Shown here: positions 37,927 to 45,063 of the stretch, piece by piece
Layout of the letters: every line of letters starts with the position of its first letter
Numbering within the stretch: the stretch's first letter is position 1
From: an uncultured Burkholderiaceae bacterium
GTDB lineage: Bacteria; Pseudomonadota; Gammaproteobacteria; Burkholderiales; Burkholderiaceae_F
Reading direction: 5' to 3'
DNA: 64,000 nt
NCBI GenBank assembly: GCA_944390675.1
Contig: CALXQR010000002.1
Location: 186,001 to 250,000 of the forward strand
Position numbers and translations under genes: made by a program
The notes under the pieces: generated by a model
What the model saw: the letters and a program-made list of their open reading frames with translations, nothing else
Databases searched by the model: none
What the model was told of the DNA's origin: nothing

Positions 37927-38325
37927 TTAACCGAAGACAGGTGTCACGAAGAAGTGAACCATCGCTGCCAAATAGGGTTCATCCAAATATTCCGCCCCTT
38001 TAATACTGCCCAGCGCTTTACTGGATGTTGCGACATTTCCGCTGTAGATCGTACCGTTTTTAAAGGTTAGAGCTACTTTTGATGAGGATTTGGCCGTTCC
38101 CATATAGGCTTTTGCATCATCCACGAAACCTAACTGTTTTGAGGAAGAAATCGCTGTCCCTTTATAAATCTTTCCATTTTTAATCGTGCACAGAACATGA
38201 GACGATGAATTCGCTGTTCCCTCGTAGATCTTATTGTCATCAATGTGGCAGAGCATCCGACTTGAAGAAATCGCGCCATCATACAAAGCGCCATTTTTAA
38301 AAATTAAATTCCTTAACTGTGTCAT
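37927..38325 (-). CDS. Small tandem-repeat protein (five 20-residue repeats)
   Basis: A 132-residue protein. Residues 10-109 are five copies of a 20-residue unit of pattern (K/D)(N/D)(G/N/A)-x-(I/L/A)-Y-x-G-x-A-x-SSS-x-x-L-x-x-(I/V/F), probably beta hairpins, followed by the tail AAMVHFFVTPVFG. The repeat plan and the HF-V tail match the product of 22001-22372, although the units differ in length and sequence. AGGAG precedes ATG 38325. It is divergent from the tandem AAA+ gene across 143 bases and leads the 220-residue unknown gene. Function unknown. Confidence 0.78.
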   Translation of the reverse strand: MTQLRNLIFKNGALYDGAISSSRMLCHIDDNKIYEGTANSSSHVLCTIKNGKIYKGTAISSSKQLGFVDDAKAYMGTAKSSSKVALTFKNGTIYSGNVATSSKALGSIKGAEYLDEPYLAAMVHFFVTPVFG

Positions 38326-38468
38326 GACTTTCTCCTGTTATCACATCTTTAAATTATTTGAAAAATGATCTTATTTTTCAAGGAATCTCTTTCGCAATCG
38401 GTCTTTCGAATGCATCATTAAATGAAGCAAGAAACTCTAAACTTCCTCTCGAGAAAAAGAGGAAGAAT

Positions 38469-40634
38469 ATGTTTAAGTGCAATCTGAATGCCAATAAAAA
38501 CACGTCAGACGAAAAGACCTTTCGTCTTTATCAATTCTTTTTCCTTTCGATTCTTTTGTATCGCGATCTGTGGAAAAACGTAACCTCCGGCTTCAACGAT
38601 AAAGTTGACTATAACTTTGAAAGCGTGAAATGGCACGCCGTGTTGGGCTTGCCTGAACTTGAGCTCTTAACACCCGATGAAATTAAGAAAACGAAAAAAG
38701 TCGCCGAAAATCAATCCAAGATTTATTCGCTCTTGATGAAAAAGTACCGCGAATTTGAAGCCGAGCCGCCCGTTGTTCCTGACAACCTAAAGGCCAATGT
38801 AGAACTTTTGGCCAAAACTTTCGGCTTAAATGAAGCGGAAAAAAGTATTCTGATTTTCCTGTGCATCGTTAAGCTGAATCAATTTAACTGTCTCGACTTA
38901 TTTAACATCTTTAAGAATAAGAAAAGCGAACTCATCACTTATCGCGAATTCATCTGCAATTTTTTAGCTACCGTAACCGACTGCGGCTACGAAGCTCTTT
39001 ATAAAGCGCTTTCCAGAAACGGCGCTCTTTTGCAAAATCACCTTATTAGTGTCAGTGAAGAGCCGCGAGATTTTGAGTACTACCTCGACTTTGAAGGAGA
39101 CTTAGCAGCAAAACTCGTCTACCCCAATCAAAGACTTCAAGACCTCTTGGAAAGGTCGCTGGTTAAGGGAAAAGAAAGTTCACTCGATCTCGAAGACTTT
39201 TCGTATTTGTCTCCCGACCTGCCCCTTTTGGTGGAATACTTGCGCAGCGCCCGTCAATCCCAAAAGCAAGGTGTCAACGTTCTTCTTTACGGCCCTCCGG
39301 GAACCGGCAAAAGTGAATTAAGCCGAACCATCGCCCGACATATCGGAGCCGATCTTTATGAAGTGCCTGTGATGGACGCCGATGGTGAAGCCGTCCGGGA
39401 CCGAATGAGCAGTTTGATGTTTAATTTGTCTCAACTTAAAAACAACCCTGAGGCTGTACTTGTTTTTGACGAGGCGCAGGACTTATTTAAAAACTATGGC
39501 TCTCCTGCCTTCTTTGCCATGAATGCCGCTCCGTCTAATGCCGGCAAAGGCAATAAAGGATTAACGAATAAACTTTTAGAGAGCAACCAAACGCCTGTCA
39601 TCTGGATTACAAACTCGATCCATGCGATGGATCCCGCTTATATCCGTCGTTTTGATTTTTGCTTAAATGTCCCGGTGCCTCCGGAGGCGCAGCGCAGAAA
39701 GATTATCGAAAACAAAGCGGGCGCCTTCCTTTTGTCTGAAGGCATTCACTGCATTGCCAAAAGAAGCGATATTGCGCCCGCGGTAATTGACCGCACCGCA
39801 AAAGTTCTTTCCACGATCGTTGCTCCCAAGGAAGAGCTGCAAAAACACTTTTTCACGCATTTAAATGCCACTTTGGACACCATGGGTATCCGTCCTGTTC
39901 TTTTGCAGAAAAAACTCGATCCTGCAGACCTTTACGATCCGCAATTGAGCACCGCGGACTACGACTTAAACGAAATTGCCAAAGGGGTTGCCCAAGCGCA
40001 AAACGCGCGAATCTGTCTCTATGGCGTTCCCGGCACCGGAAAGACCGCCTGGGCGCACTATTTGGGGCGCATGCTTGGTAAACAAGTCATTGTGAAGCGC
40101 TCAAGCGACCTTTTAAATTGTTATGTCGGCATGACCGAACGAAATATCGCATTGGCGTTTGAAGAAGCCAGAAACGAAGATGCCATCCTCGTAATTGACG
40201 AAGCGGACAGTTTTCTTCAAAAACGCGGCAACGCCGATCACAGCTGGGAAATCACTCAAGTCAATGAAATGCTCACTCAAATTGAAAACTTTGAAGGGAT
40301 TTTTGTGGCGACTACCAATGCGCTCAATGCCATGGATGACGCCTGCCTTCGCCGTTTCGATTTAAAGGTGAAATTTGACTATCTGAATGCCGAAAAAGCC
40401 AAAACCTTATTCAAGCGGTACTGTGAAAAGATTTGTCCGGATAGCACTATTAATGAAAGTGTCTTGGAAGCGGTTGGCAATCTCCGTTCTCTGACGCCCG
40501 GTGACTTTGCAACGCTCACTCATCAATCCCGCTTTAACCCGATTAAAACACCGGAAGCGTTACTGAAGGGATTGGAAAAAGAATGTAATACCAAAGAAGG
40601 GCACGGCCGTAAACGTCCGATCGGATTTAACTAA
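38469..40634 (+). CDS. Tandem AAA+ ATPase
   Basis: A 721-residue protein with a helical N-terminal region (about 1-260) and two AAA+ modules. First: Walker A GPPGTGKSE at about 276 and Walker B VLVFDEAQDLF at about 330. Second: Walker A GVPGTGKTA at about 520, Walker B ILVIDEADSFL at about 575, sensor-1 ATTNA and the arginine-finger RRFD near 620. Both sites look intact. The modules resemble FtsH/Cdc48-like remodelling ATPases. ATG 38469 is chosen because AGAGGA lies five bases upstream; the frame is open to a TTG at 38358. Role unknown; as the last ATPase of the block it may act as disassembly or activation motor. Confidence 0.82.
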   Translation: MFKCNLNANKNTSDEKTFRLYQFFFLSILLYRDLWKNVTSGFNDKVDYNFESVKWHAVLGLPELELLTPDEIKKTKKVAENQSKIYSLLMKKYREFEAEPPVVPDNLKANVELLAKTFGLNEAEKSILIFLCIVKLNQFNCLDLFNIFKNKKSELITYREFICNFLATVTDCGYEALYKALSRNGALLQNHLISVSEEPRDFEYYLDFEGDLAAKLVYPNQRLQDLLERSLVKGKESSLDLEDFSYLSPDLPLLVEYLRSARQSQKQGVNVLLYGPPGTGKSELSRTIARHIGADLYEVPVMDADGEAVRDRMSSLMFNLSQLKNNPEAVLVFDEAQDLFKNYGSPAFFAMNAAPSNAGKGNKGLTNKLLESNQTPVIWITNSIHAMDPAYIRRFDFCLNVPVPPEAQRRKIIENKAGAFLLSEGIHCIAKRSDIAPAVIDRTAKVLSTIVAPKEELQKHFFTHLNATLDTMGIRPVLLQKKLDPADLYDPQLSTADYDLNEIAKGVAQAQNARICLYGVPGTGKTAWAHYLGRMLGKQVIVKRSSDLLNCYVGMTERNIALAFEEARNEDAILVIDEADSFLQKRGNADHSWEITQVNEMLTQIENFEGIFVATTNALNAMDDACLRRFDLKVKFDYLNAEKAKTLFKRYCEKICPDSTINESVLEAVGNLRSLTPGDFATLTHQSRFNPIKTPEALLKGLEKECNTKEGHGRKRPIGFN

Positions 40635-40643
40635 AACGTTTTC

Positions 40644-40688
40644 CTTCACCTTGTTAAGCTTAACGTCGTTAAGCTTAACGAGGTGAAG
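40644..40688. repeat. Long inverted repeat (21-bp arms, 3-base loop) after the tandem AAA+ gene
   Basis: Arms 40644-40664 and 40668-40688 pair at 20 of 21 positions, the exception being a T opposite G, which in RNA is a G-U pair. Each arm contains the 12-base self-complementary GTTAAGCTTAAC. It lies ten bases after the stop codon, has no T tract, and could be a transcript end structure or a remnant of a mobile element end. Confidence 0.8.
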
Positions 40689-40841
40689 CATTCTGACTCT
40701 TCCATACATACCCAAAATAACTATTACATCAACTATTTGATTTAAATAGGGTTATTTGCACTTTATATAAAATATACTATCCATCATCAATTTTATATAA
40801 TATGCATAGTAGATTTTATTGAGTACGTGTTAGGAAGAATG

Positions 40842-42050
40842 ATGCCTTATTTAAATCGCACCTTAGAACCGATCATTAACAAAGCTTCTGATCGCTTTAA
40901 GATCGTGATGATTTCCGGTCTTCGGCAAGTGGGCAAAAGCACTTTGTTAAAGCACCTTTCGGATACATCCAGACAGTATGTGAGCCTGGACAACACTGCG
41001 CAGCGCTTGATGGCTAAATCAAGCCCCTCGTCTTTTTTCGAACACAATCAGGCTCCAGCGGTTATCGATGAAATACAGCTCGCCTCTGAACTCTTTCTTC
41101 CATTAAAAGAAAAAGTGGACGCAGACGACAGCCGAGGTCAATATTGGTTGAGCGGTTCTCAGCGCCTGCACTTGATGAGTAAGGTATCCGAATCTTTACC
41201 CGGCAGACTAGTCACTTTTGATCTCTGGCCCATGTCTATCTATGAACGCTTTGGCAAAGGACTCGAACAAAAACCTTTCATTCCCGGCCAGCGCGGAAAT
41301 TTGTCGCATCTGTCCATTGATGAAACATGGCAAATGATTTATCAGGGAGCTTGGCCGGATGTGCTTTCGTGTGATGCGGATGAAAGACAATGGTTCTTTG
41401 ATTCTTTAATAGACCTCTATCTTGCCAAGGATGTTGCGGCGCTTACCAGTGTAGAGAAGACATTGGAATATAGGAAATTTTTAAAAGCACTCGCAGCAAG
41501 AACGGGGCAAGAGCTGCGTGTTCAGGTTCTGGCGCAAATGTGCGACGTTGGCGCTCAAACCATTAAACGTTGGTTATCGATCGCGGAAGCTTCGGGAATG
41601 ATTTACTTATTGCCGCCTTTTAGCGGGAATATAAATAAACAAATCGTTAAAAGCCCGAAAGTCTATCTAGCCGATACAGGGCTAGCCGCTGCCCTTTTGA
41701 ACATCTCTTCACCCGAAGAAATGCGCGACCACTTGCTTTGCGGACAATTCTTCGAAACCTTTGTTGTTACCGAGTTGATCAAAAGCTATTGCCACAACGG
41801 TAAAAAACCTGACTTTTTCTTCTATCGTGACAATAATGGAATGGAAATTGATTTACTCATTCACGCCGATGGCTGCTATTACCCTGTCGAAATCAAAATG
41901 AAGTCGGCTCCGGATCTGCATGATGCAAAATGGATCAAGAGCTTCCAGAAATTAAACGTTCCGACAGGCCCCGCAAGCATTATCTCTTCATGCGACTCGG
42001 CCTATAACCTTGCTTCGTATATTACGGTACAAAATATTTGGGATATTTAA
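40842..42050 (+). CDS. ATP-binding protein (AAA_14 plus DUF4143)
   Basis: A 402-residue protein. N-terminal AAA_14 domain with Walker A GLRQVGKS (26-33) and Walker B VIDEIQLA near 70, then a winged-helix middle part and a C-terminal DUF4143 region that ends with a PD-(D/E)XK-like strand (GMEIDLLIHADGCYYPVEIKMK, near 345-366), as is common in this family. Such proteins are widespread in gut bacteria and mobile regions; no firm function is known. AGGA is best spaced for ATG 40842 (ATG 40839 and GTG 40827 are also in frame). It stands alone behind an A+T-rich promoter region. Confidence 0.83.
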   Translation: MPYLNRTLEPIINKASDRFKIVMISGLRQVGKSTLLKHLSDTSRQYVSLDNTAQRLMAKSSPSSFFEHNQAPAVIDEIQLASELFLPLKEKVDADDSRGQYWLSGSQRLHLMSKVSESLPGRLVTFDLWPMSIYERFGKGLEQKPFIPGQRGNLSHLSIDETWQMIYQGAWPDVLSCDADERQWFFDSLIDLYLAKDVAALTSVEKTLEYRKFLKALAARTGQELRVQVLAQMCDVGAQTIKRWLSIAEASGMIYLLPPFSGNINKQIVKSPKVYLADTGLAAALLNISSPEEMRDHLLCGQFFETFVVTELIKSYCHNGKKPDFFFYRDNNGMEIDLLIHADGCYYPVEIKMKSAPDLHDAKWIKSFQKLNVPTGPASIISSCDSAYNLASYITVQNIWDI

Positions 42051-42134
42051 CCGCATAGAAACCGCTTACTTCTTAACCAGAAGTCTTCGGTGGTTTTATT
42101 TCTCTAGGATGAATTAATTCTTAGAGATTACAAA

Positions 42135-42842
42135 ATGATTGAACATCATCGAAAACATTGTGTACTGCACATCTTGCCCGGTGAGTCCGAACAAAGGCTT
42201 CTCGATGGAAGACCTGTTTATGAAATTCCTTGTGCAAAAGCAGATGCTTTCGGAAATTTAATCACCCAAGCACATGTTAACGACTGTGTCGGCCCCCTTG
42301 TCTTTATTAATCAAGACGATTGGATTTCTGTTTTAGTGCAATTTGATGAGTTGTGGTTAGACCCGGCTTGTGATCATGTCGACATTGACATCATTGCCAT
42401 GCAGGCCGTGAGATTTGGCATGCCTGTTCACTTTTATGATCTCAAATCGAATAGTTTTATTGAAAGACCCCTGTTTAAGCAAGATGTCAAATCTATCATC
42501 GACAATCTTAACGAGAAAGATCAACTCAGAAAAAAGACTTTTAATAGCTTCCCCTCTTTTAATTTTTGCCCTGACTACAGCGCCTCATCTCCTCTTTGGT
42601 GTTATGGCATGATCCCCTACGAAGAGCTCTATTTGCCTTATCCACTAATGAGAAGAATGTCGCATTGGATTGAAGAATATGACGCCAACGATCACGGCTA
42701 TGATCCTTTCACAAAGGAAAGAGAAAACAAAGAATGGCAAATGTGGCATAAATGGTTTATTCAAGAAGGGCGAAACATTTACCAAACACTCAAAGCTTTG
42801 TTGGGTAACAGAGTACATACCTCTTTGAGTGAGCTGAAGTAA
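42135..42842 (+). CDS. Unknown 235-residue protein at the island's right end
   Basis: A tryptophan-, aspartate- and histidine-rich soluble protein with no recognised domain. One segment (WHKWFIQEG near residue 207, after YDPF) recalls the YDPDIFHKWFVE segment of the unknown protein encoded at 16459-17193, but the rest does not align by eye, so relatedness is open. No clear Shine-Dalgarno sequence before ATG 42135. It ends at a small perfect palindrome (42840-42859) and is the last gene before the first tRNA-Glu. Confidence 0.65.
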   Translation: MIEHHRKHCVLHILPGESEQRLLDGRPVYEIPCAKADAFGNLITQAHVNDCVGPLVFINQDDWISVLVQFDELWLDPACDHVDIDIIAMQAVRFGMPVHFYDLKSNSFIERPLFKQDVKSIIDNLNEKDQLRKKTFNSFPSFNFCPDYSASSPLWCYGMIPYEELYLPYPLMRRMSHWIEEYDANDHGYDPFTKERENKEWQMWHKWFIQEGRNIYQTLKALLGNRVHTSLSELK

Positions 42843-42859
42843 TTATCATCAGATAATTA
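42840..42859. repeat. Palindromic hairpin at the end of the 235-residue protein gene
   Basis: TAATTATC (42840-42847) pairs with GATAATTA (42852-42859) around ATCA; the left arm includes the stop codon. A weak terminator or simple palindrome. Confidence 0.45.
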
Positions 42860-42935
42860 TCGGGTACCAATAAATTTTTTCTAAAAAATTGTCGTACAAT
42901 GTGACCTTGATTGGTCTTTGGTGCCCACCTATAAC

Positions 42936-43010
42936 ATCTCCATCGTCTAATGGTCAGGACCCAACCCTCTCAAGGTTGCAATACGAGTTCGAATCTCGTT
43001 GGAGATACCA
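42936..43010 (+). tRNA. tRNA-Glu(CTC), copy 1
   Basis: A 75-base gene with a fully paired acceptor stem (ATCTCCA with TGGAGAT), encoded CCA, D-arm, anticodon stem CAACC/GGTTG closing loop CTCTCAA (anticodon CTC, reads GAG), and T-arm ACGAG-TTCGAAT-CTCGT. A terminator follows. It marks the right edge of the island. Confidence 0.93.
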
Positions 43011-43032
43011 AAGGCACAGACTAAGACGAAGC

Positions 43033-43060
43033 GGGAAAGCGCAATGGCTTTCCCTTTTTT
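43033..43060 (+). terminator. Terminator after tRNA-Glu copy 1
   Basis: GGGAAAGC pairs with GCTTTCCC around GCAATG and is followed by six T. The equivalent hairpin exists after copy 2. Confidence 0.85.
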
Positions 43061-43070
43061 ACACCCCAAA

Positions 43071-43456
43071 TCAACCCTTGACACAGAGCACTTGCTTGAG
43101 CTCGTGCAATGTCTTCGTCAAATCCGACTGATTAGCCATCACTTCGTCAATAGACTTGTACGCACCGGGAATTTCATCGAGCACACCTTCATCCTTTCGA
43201 CACACAACGCCTTTCGTTTGCTCCTGAAGATCATTCACCGAGAAATGTTTTTTGGCTTGAGTGCGGCTCATCTTACGGCCTGCACCGTGTGAAGAACTGC
43301 AGAAAGACTCTTCGCTGCCCAGCCCCTCCACAATATAGCTTCGCGATCCCATGCTCCCGGGGATAATGCCCTTTTCGCCCAGACCTGCACGAATCGCGCC
43401 TTTGCGCGTTACCCAAATCGTTTCCCCAAAGTGCGTTTCTCTTGCGACATAGTTAT
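43071..43456 (-). pseudogene. Truncated rtcB copy (C-terminal third)
   Basis: This frame encodes the last 127 residues of RtcB (from about N272 of the complete copy), including the catalytic HGAGR region, and differs from the complete copy at 45064 by a few residues and by scattered silent bases. It stops abruptly at 43456 where the left end of the IS605-type element begins. No start codon or promoter is left, so it is a remnant. The preceding tRNA and terminator are duplicated along with it. Confidence 0.88.
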
Positions 43457-43472
43457 CTTCAACGTCGTAAAA

Positions 43473-43517
43473 CCACCTTCATGAGGTGGATATAAGACAG
43501 CAATCCAGAGGATTGCT
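43473..43517. repeat. Left-end hairpins of the IS605-type element
   Basis: CCACCT (43473-43478) pairs with AGGTGG (43484-43489), and AGCAATCC (43499-43506) with GGATTGCT (43510-43517). Subterminal hairpins of this kind are recognised by the Y1 transposase TnpA. Confidence 0.65.
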
Positions 43518-43580
43518 AAAAATCAAATCCATGGTATTCGGCAGTTGAATATTGAGATCTAAATATGATACGATCCGGTT

Positions 43581-44819
43581 ATGTCTGTTGTATCGTATCA
43601 ATTCAGGATCTATCCAAACGCCTCTCAGCGTCAATCTCTGATTGACCACTTCGGTTGCGCCCGTTGGGTTTACAACCGCTATCTCTCTGAAGCTAATGAT
43701 TGTTACCAAGCAACCGGCAAAGCCATGCGACGCAACGATTTCATTGTTCGTTTGGTTCACCTGAAGAAAGACTATCCTTGGCTCAAAGAAGTTAACTCGC
43801 AATCACTTCAGATGGCCGCCCGAAACGCCGACCGCGCTTTTGTGAATTTCTTTGAAAAACGAGCTAAGCGTCCCCGATTTAAAAGCAAACACACCTGCAG
43901 ACAATCCTTTCAATGCCCACAACACTGCAAAGTTCTCTTTCCAGAGATAGGAACAAAAGGGCATATCGTCTTACCGAAAATCGGACCTGTCAAAGCAATT
44001 TTGCATCGACGGTTTAACGGTACAGTTAAAACTGTTACCGTTGTTCGTGAACCTTCCGGCAAGTATTACGCAAGTGTTTTGGTAGACGATGGTCAAACCG
44101 CTTTAGCGCCGGACACTATTGATTTTGAACATACAGCAGGAATTGATGCGGGAATTAAGACAGCTTTTACTGTAGTGAGTCAGGATGGTGCAGAAAAGAT
44201 AGACAGTCCGTCATTTTTGAAAAAGAACTCTGATCAGCTCAAGAAGCAGCAGAAGCGTTTGTCCCGATGCAAACGCACTGTAACCTTCAAAGAAAACGAA
44301 AAAGGAGAAAAAGTCAAAGAAGTCACCGTCTCGAAACGTTACGAGAAGGTCAGACAAGAATTAGCCCGCACGCATGAAAGAATCCGTCATAGAAGGAAGG
44401 ATTGGATCGATCAGGTGACGCGTCGGTTAGTTAACGATAGCCAAGTAACAACCTACGTGATTGAAGATTTGAACCTAAAAGGAATGGTGAAAAATCACCA
44501 TTTAGCCCGAGCCATCTCTGATGTGGGTATTGCAAATTTCTACCGGGCCTTACGTTACAAATTAGATGCGGCAGGGAAAAACCTGGTTGTAGCGGGACGA
44601 TGGTTCCCGTCAAGTAAGCTATGTCCGGAGTGCGGGGCAAAGAAAGAGAATTTGACTCTGGGAGAACGACAGTGGAGCTGTGCGCACTGTGGTCATGAGC
44701 ATGACCGAGATGAAGCGGCGGCGAAAAACTTGCGTCATTGGGTCAAACTAACGGAGATTGAAAAACACCGATACGGCCGGAACGGTCGTGCGCTGGAAAG
44801 GGAAGCGATTCCCTTTTGA
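43581..44819 (+). CDS. tnpB: RNA-guided endonuclease TnpB
   Basis: A 412-residue TnpB. N-terminal helix-turn-helix-like region and WED/REC parts (about 1-185), then a RuvC nuclease with D189 in GIDAGIK, E295 in YVIEDLNL and the last aspartate in HDRDEAA (374-380), split by a zinc finger with C348/C351/C367/C370. All catalytic and zinc residues are present, so it should be active. TnpB uses an RNA from the element's right end as guide and cuts DNA next to a short target motif, which preserves the element at its donor site. Ends at 44819, with the probable omega RNA overlapping its 3' end. Confidence 0.93.
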   Translation: MSVVSYQFRIYPNASQRQSLIDHFGCARWVYNRYLSEANDCYQATGKAMRRNDFIVRLVHLKKDYPWLKEVNSQSLQMAARNADRAFVNFFEKRAKRPRFKSKHTCRQSFQCPQHCKVLFPEIGTKGHIVLPKIGPVKAILHRRFNGTVKTVTVVREPSGKYYASVLVDDGQTALAPDTIDFEHTAGIDAGIKTAFTVVSQDGAEKIDSPSFLKKNSDQLKKQQKRLSRCKRTVTFKENEKGEKVKEVTVSKRYEKVRQELARTHERIRHRRKDWIDQVTRRLVNDSQVTTYVIEDLNLKGMVKNHHLARAISDVGIANFYRALRYKLDAAGKNLVVAGRWFPSSKLCPECGAKKENLTLGERQWSCAHCGHEHDRDEAAAKNLRHWVKLTEIEKHRYGRNGRALEREAIPF

Positions 44820-44928
44820 AGAGTTCCCCCGAGGACAGTCCCGTCGGTGCGGGTTCCTCGGCGAGAGGCTTGAGCCTGACGGCTCAAGTGGGTCGCGCGA
44901 AGCTTCGTACTTCAGGACGTAGTAGTTC
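44800..44928 (+). ncRNA. Probable omega RNA (reRNA) scaffold at the right end of the element
   Basis: After the tnpB stop the sequence CCGAGGACAGTCCCGTC...CCTCGG can fold into the multi-stem shape typical of TnpB guide RNAs, followed by a perfect stem (44869-44876 with 44881-44888) and the right end. The bases that follow, the presumed guide, are the start of tRNA-Glu copy 2. The 5' end is not defined here. Confidence 0.55.
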
Positions 44929-45003
44929 ACCTCCATCGTCTAACGGTTAGGACATAACTCTCTCACAGTTAGAATACGAGTTCGAATCTCGTTGGAGATA
45001 CCA
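44929..45003 (+). tRNA. tRNA-Glu(CTC), copy 2
   Basis: The same fold as copy 1 with anticodon loop CTCTCAC (anticodon CTC) and anticodon stem TAACT/AGTTA. The acceptor stem has one C-A mismatch at the second pair (44930 with 44998), because the first two bases appear to come from the end of the IS element. The element also replaces the native upstream DNA, so the promoter is unclear. The copy may be poorly processed or charged. Confidence 0.85.
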
Positions 45004-45025
45004 AAGGCACAGACTAAGACGAAGC

Positions 45026-45054
45026 GGGAAAGCGTAATGGCTTTCCCTATTTTG
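45026..45054 (+). terminator. Terminator after tRNA-Glu copy 2
   Basis: GGGAAAGC (45026-45033) pairs with GCTTTCCC (45040-45047) around GTAATG, then TATTTTG. The T tract is weaker than in copy 1. Confidence 0.7.
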
Positions 45055-45063
45055 TACCCAAAA

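Larger units (their letters stand above)
43457..44928 (+). mobile_element. IS200/IS605-superfamily element with tnpB only
   Basis: The element begins at 43457, where similarity between the two rtcB copies ends. Its left end has two hairpins (43473-43489 and 43499-43517); its right end has a structured stretch of about 110 bases after tnpB with a perfect hairpin at 44869-44888. No tnpA is present, so it belongs to the tnpB-only (IS1341-like) group. The exact right boundary, about 44928-44930, is inferred from where tRNA-Glu sequence resumes. The left flank reads AGTTAT. Confidence 0.75.

Noticed and set aside
43071-43352. Separate small gene for a second RtcB
   Set aside because: It is the tail of a truncated copy, cut off at the IS end and lacking a start signal and the N-terminal metal site.
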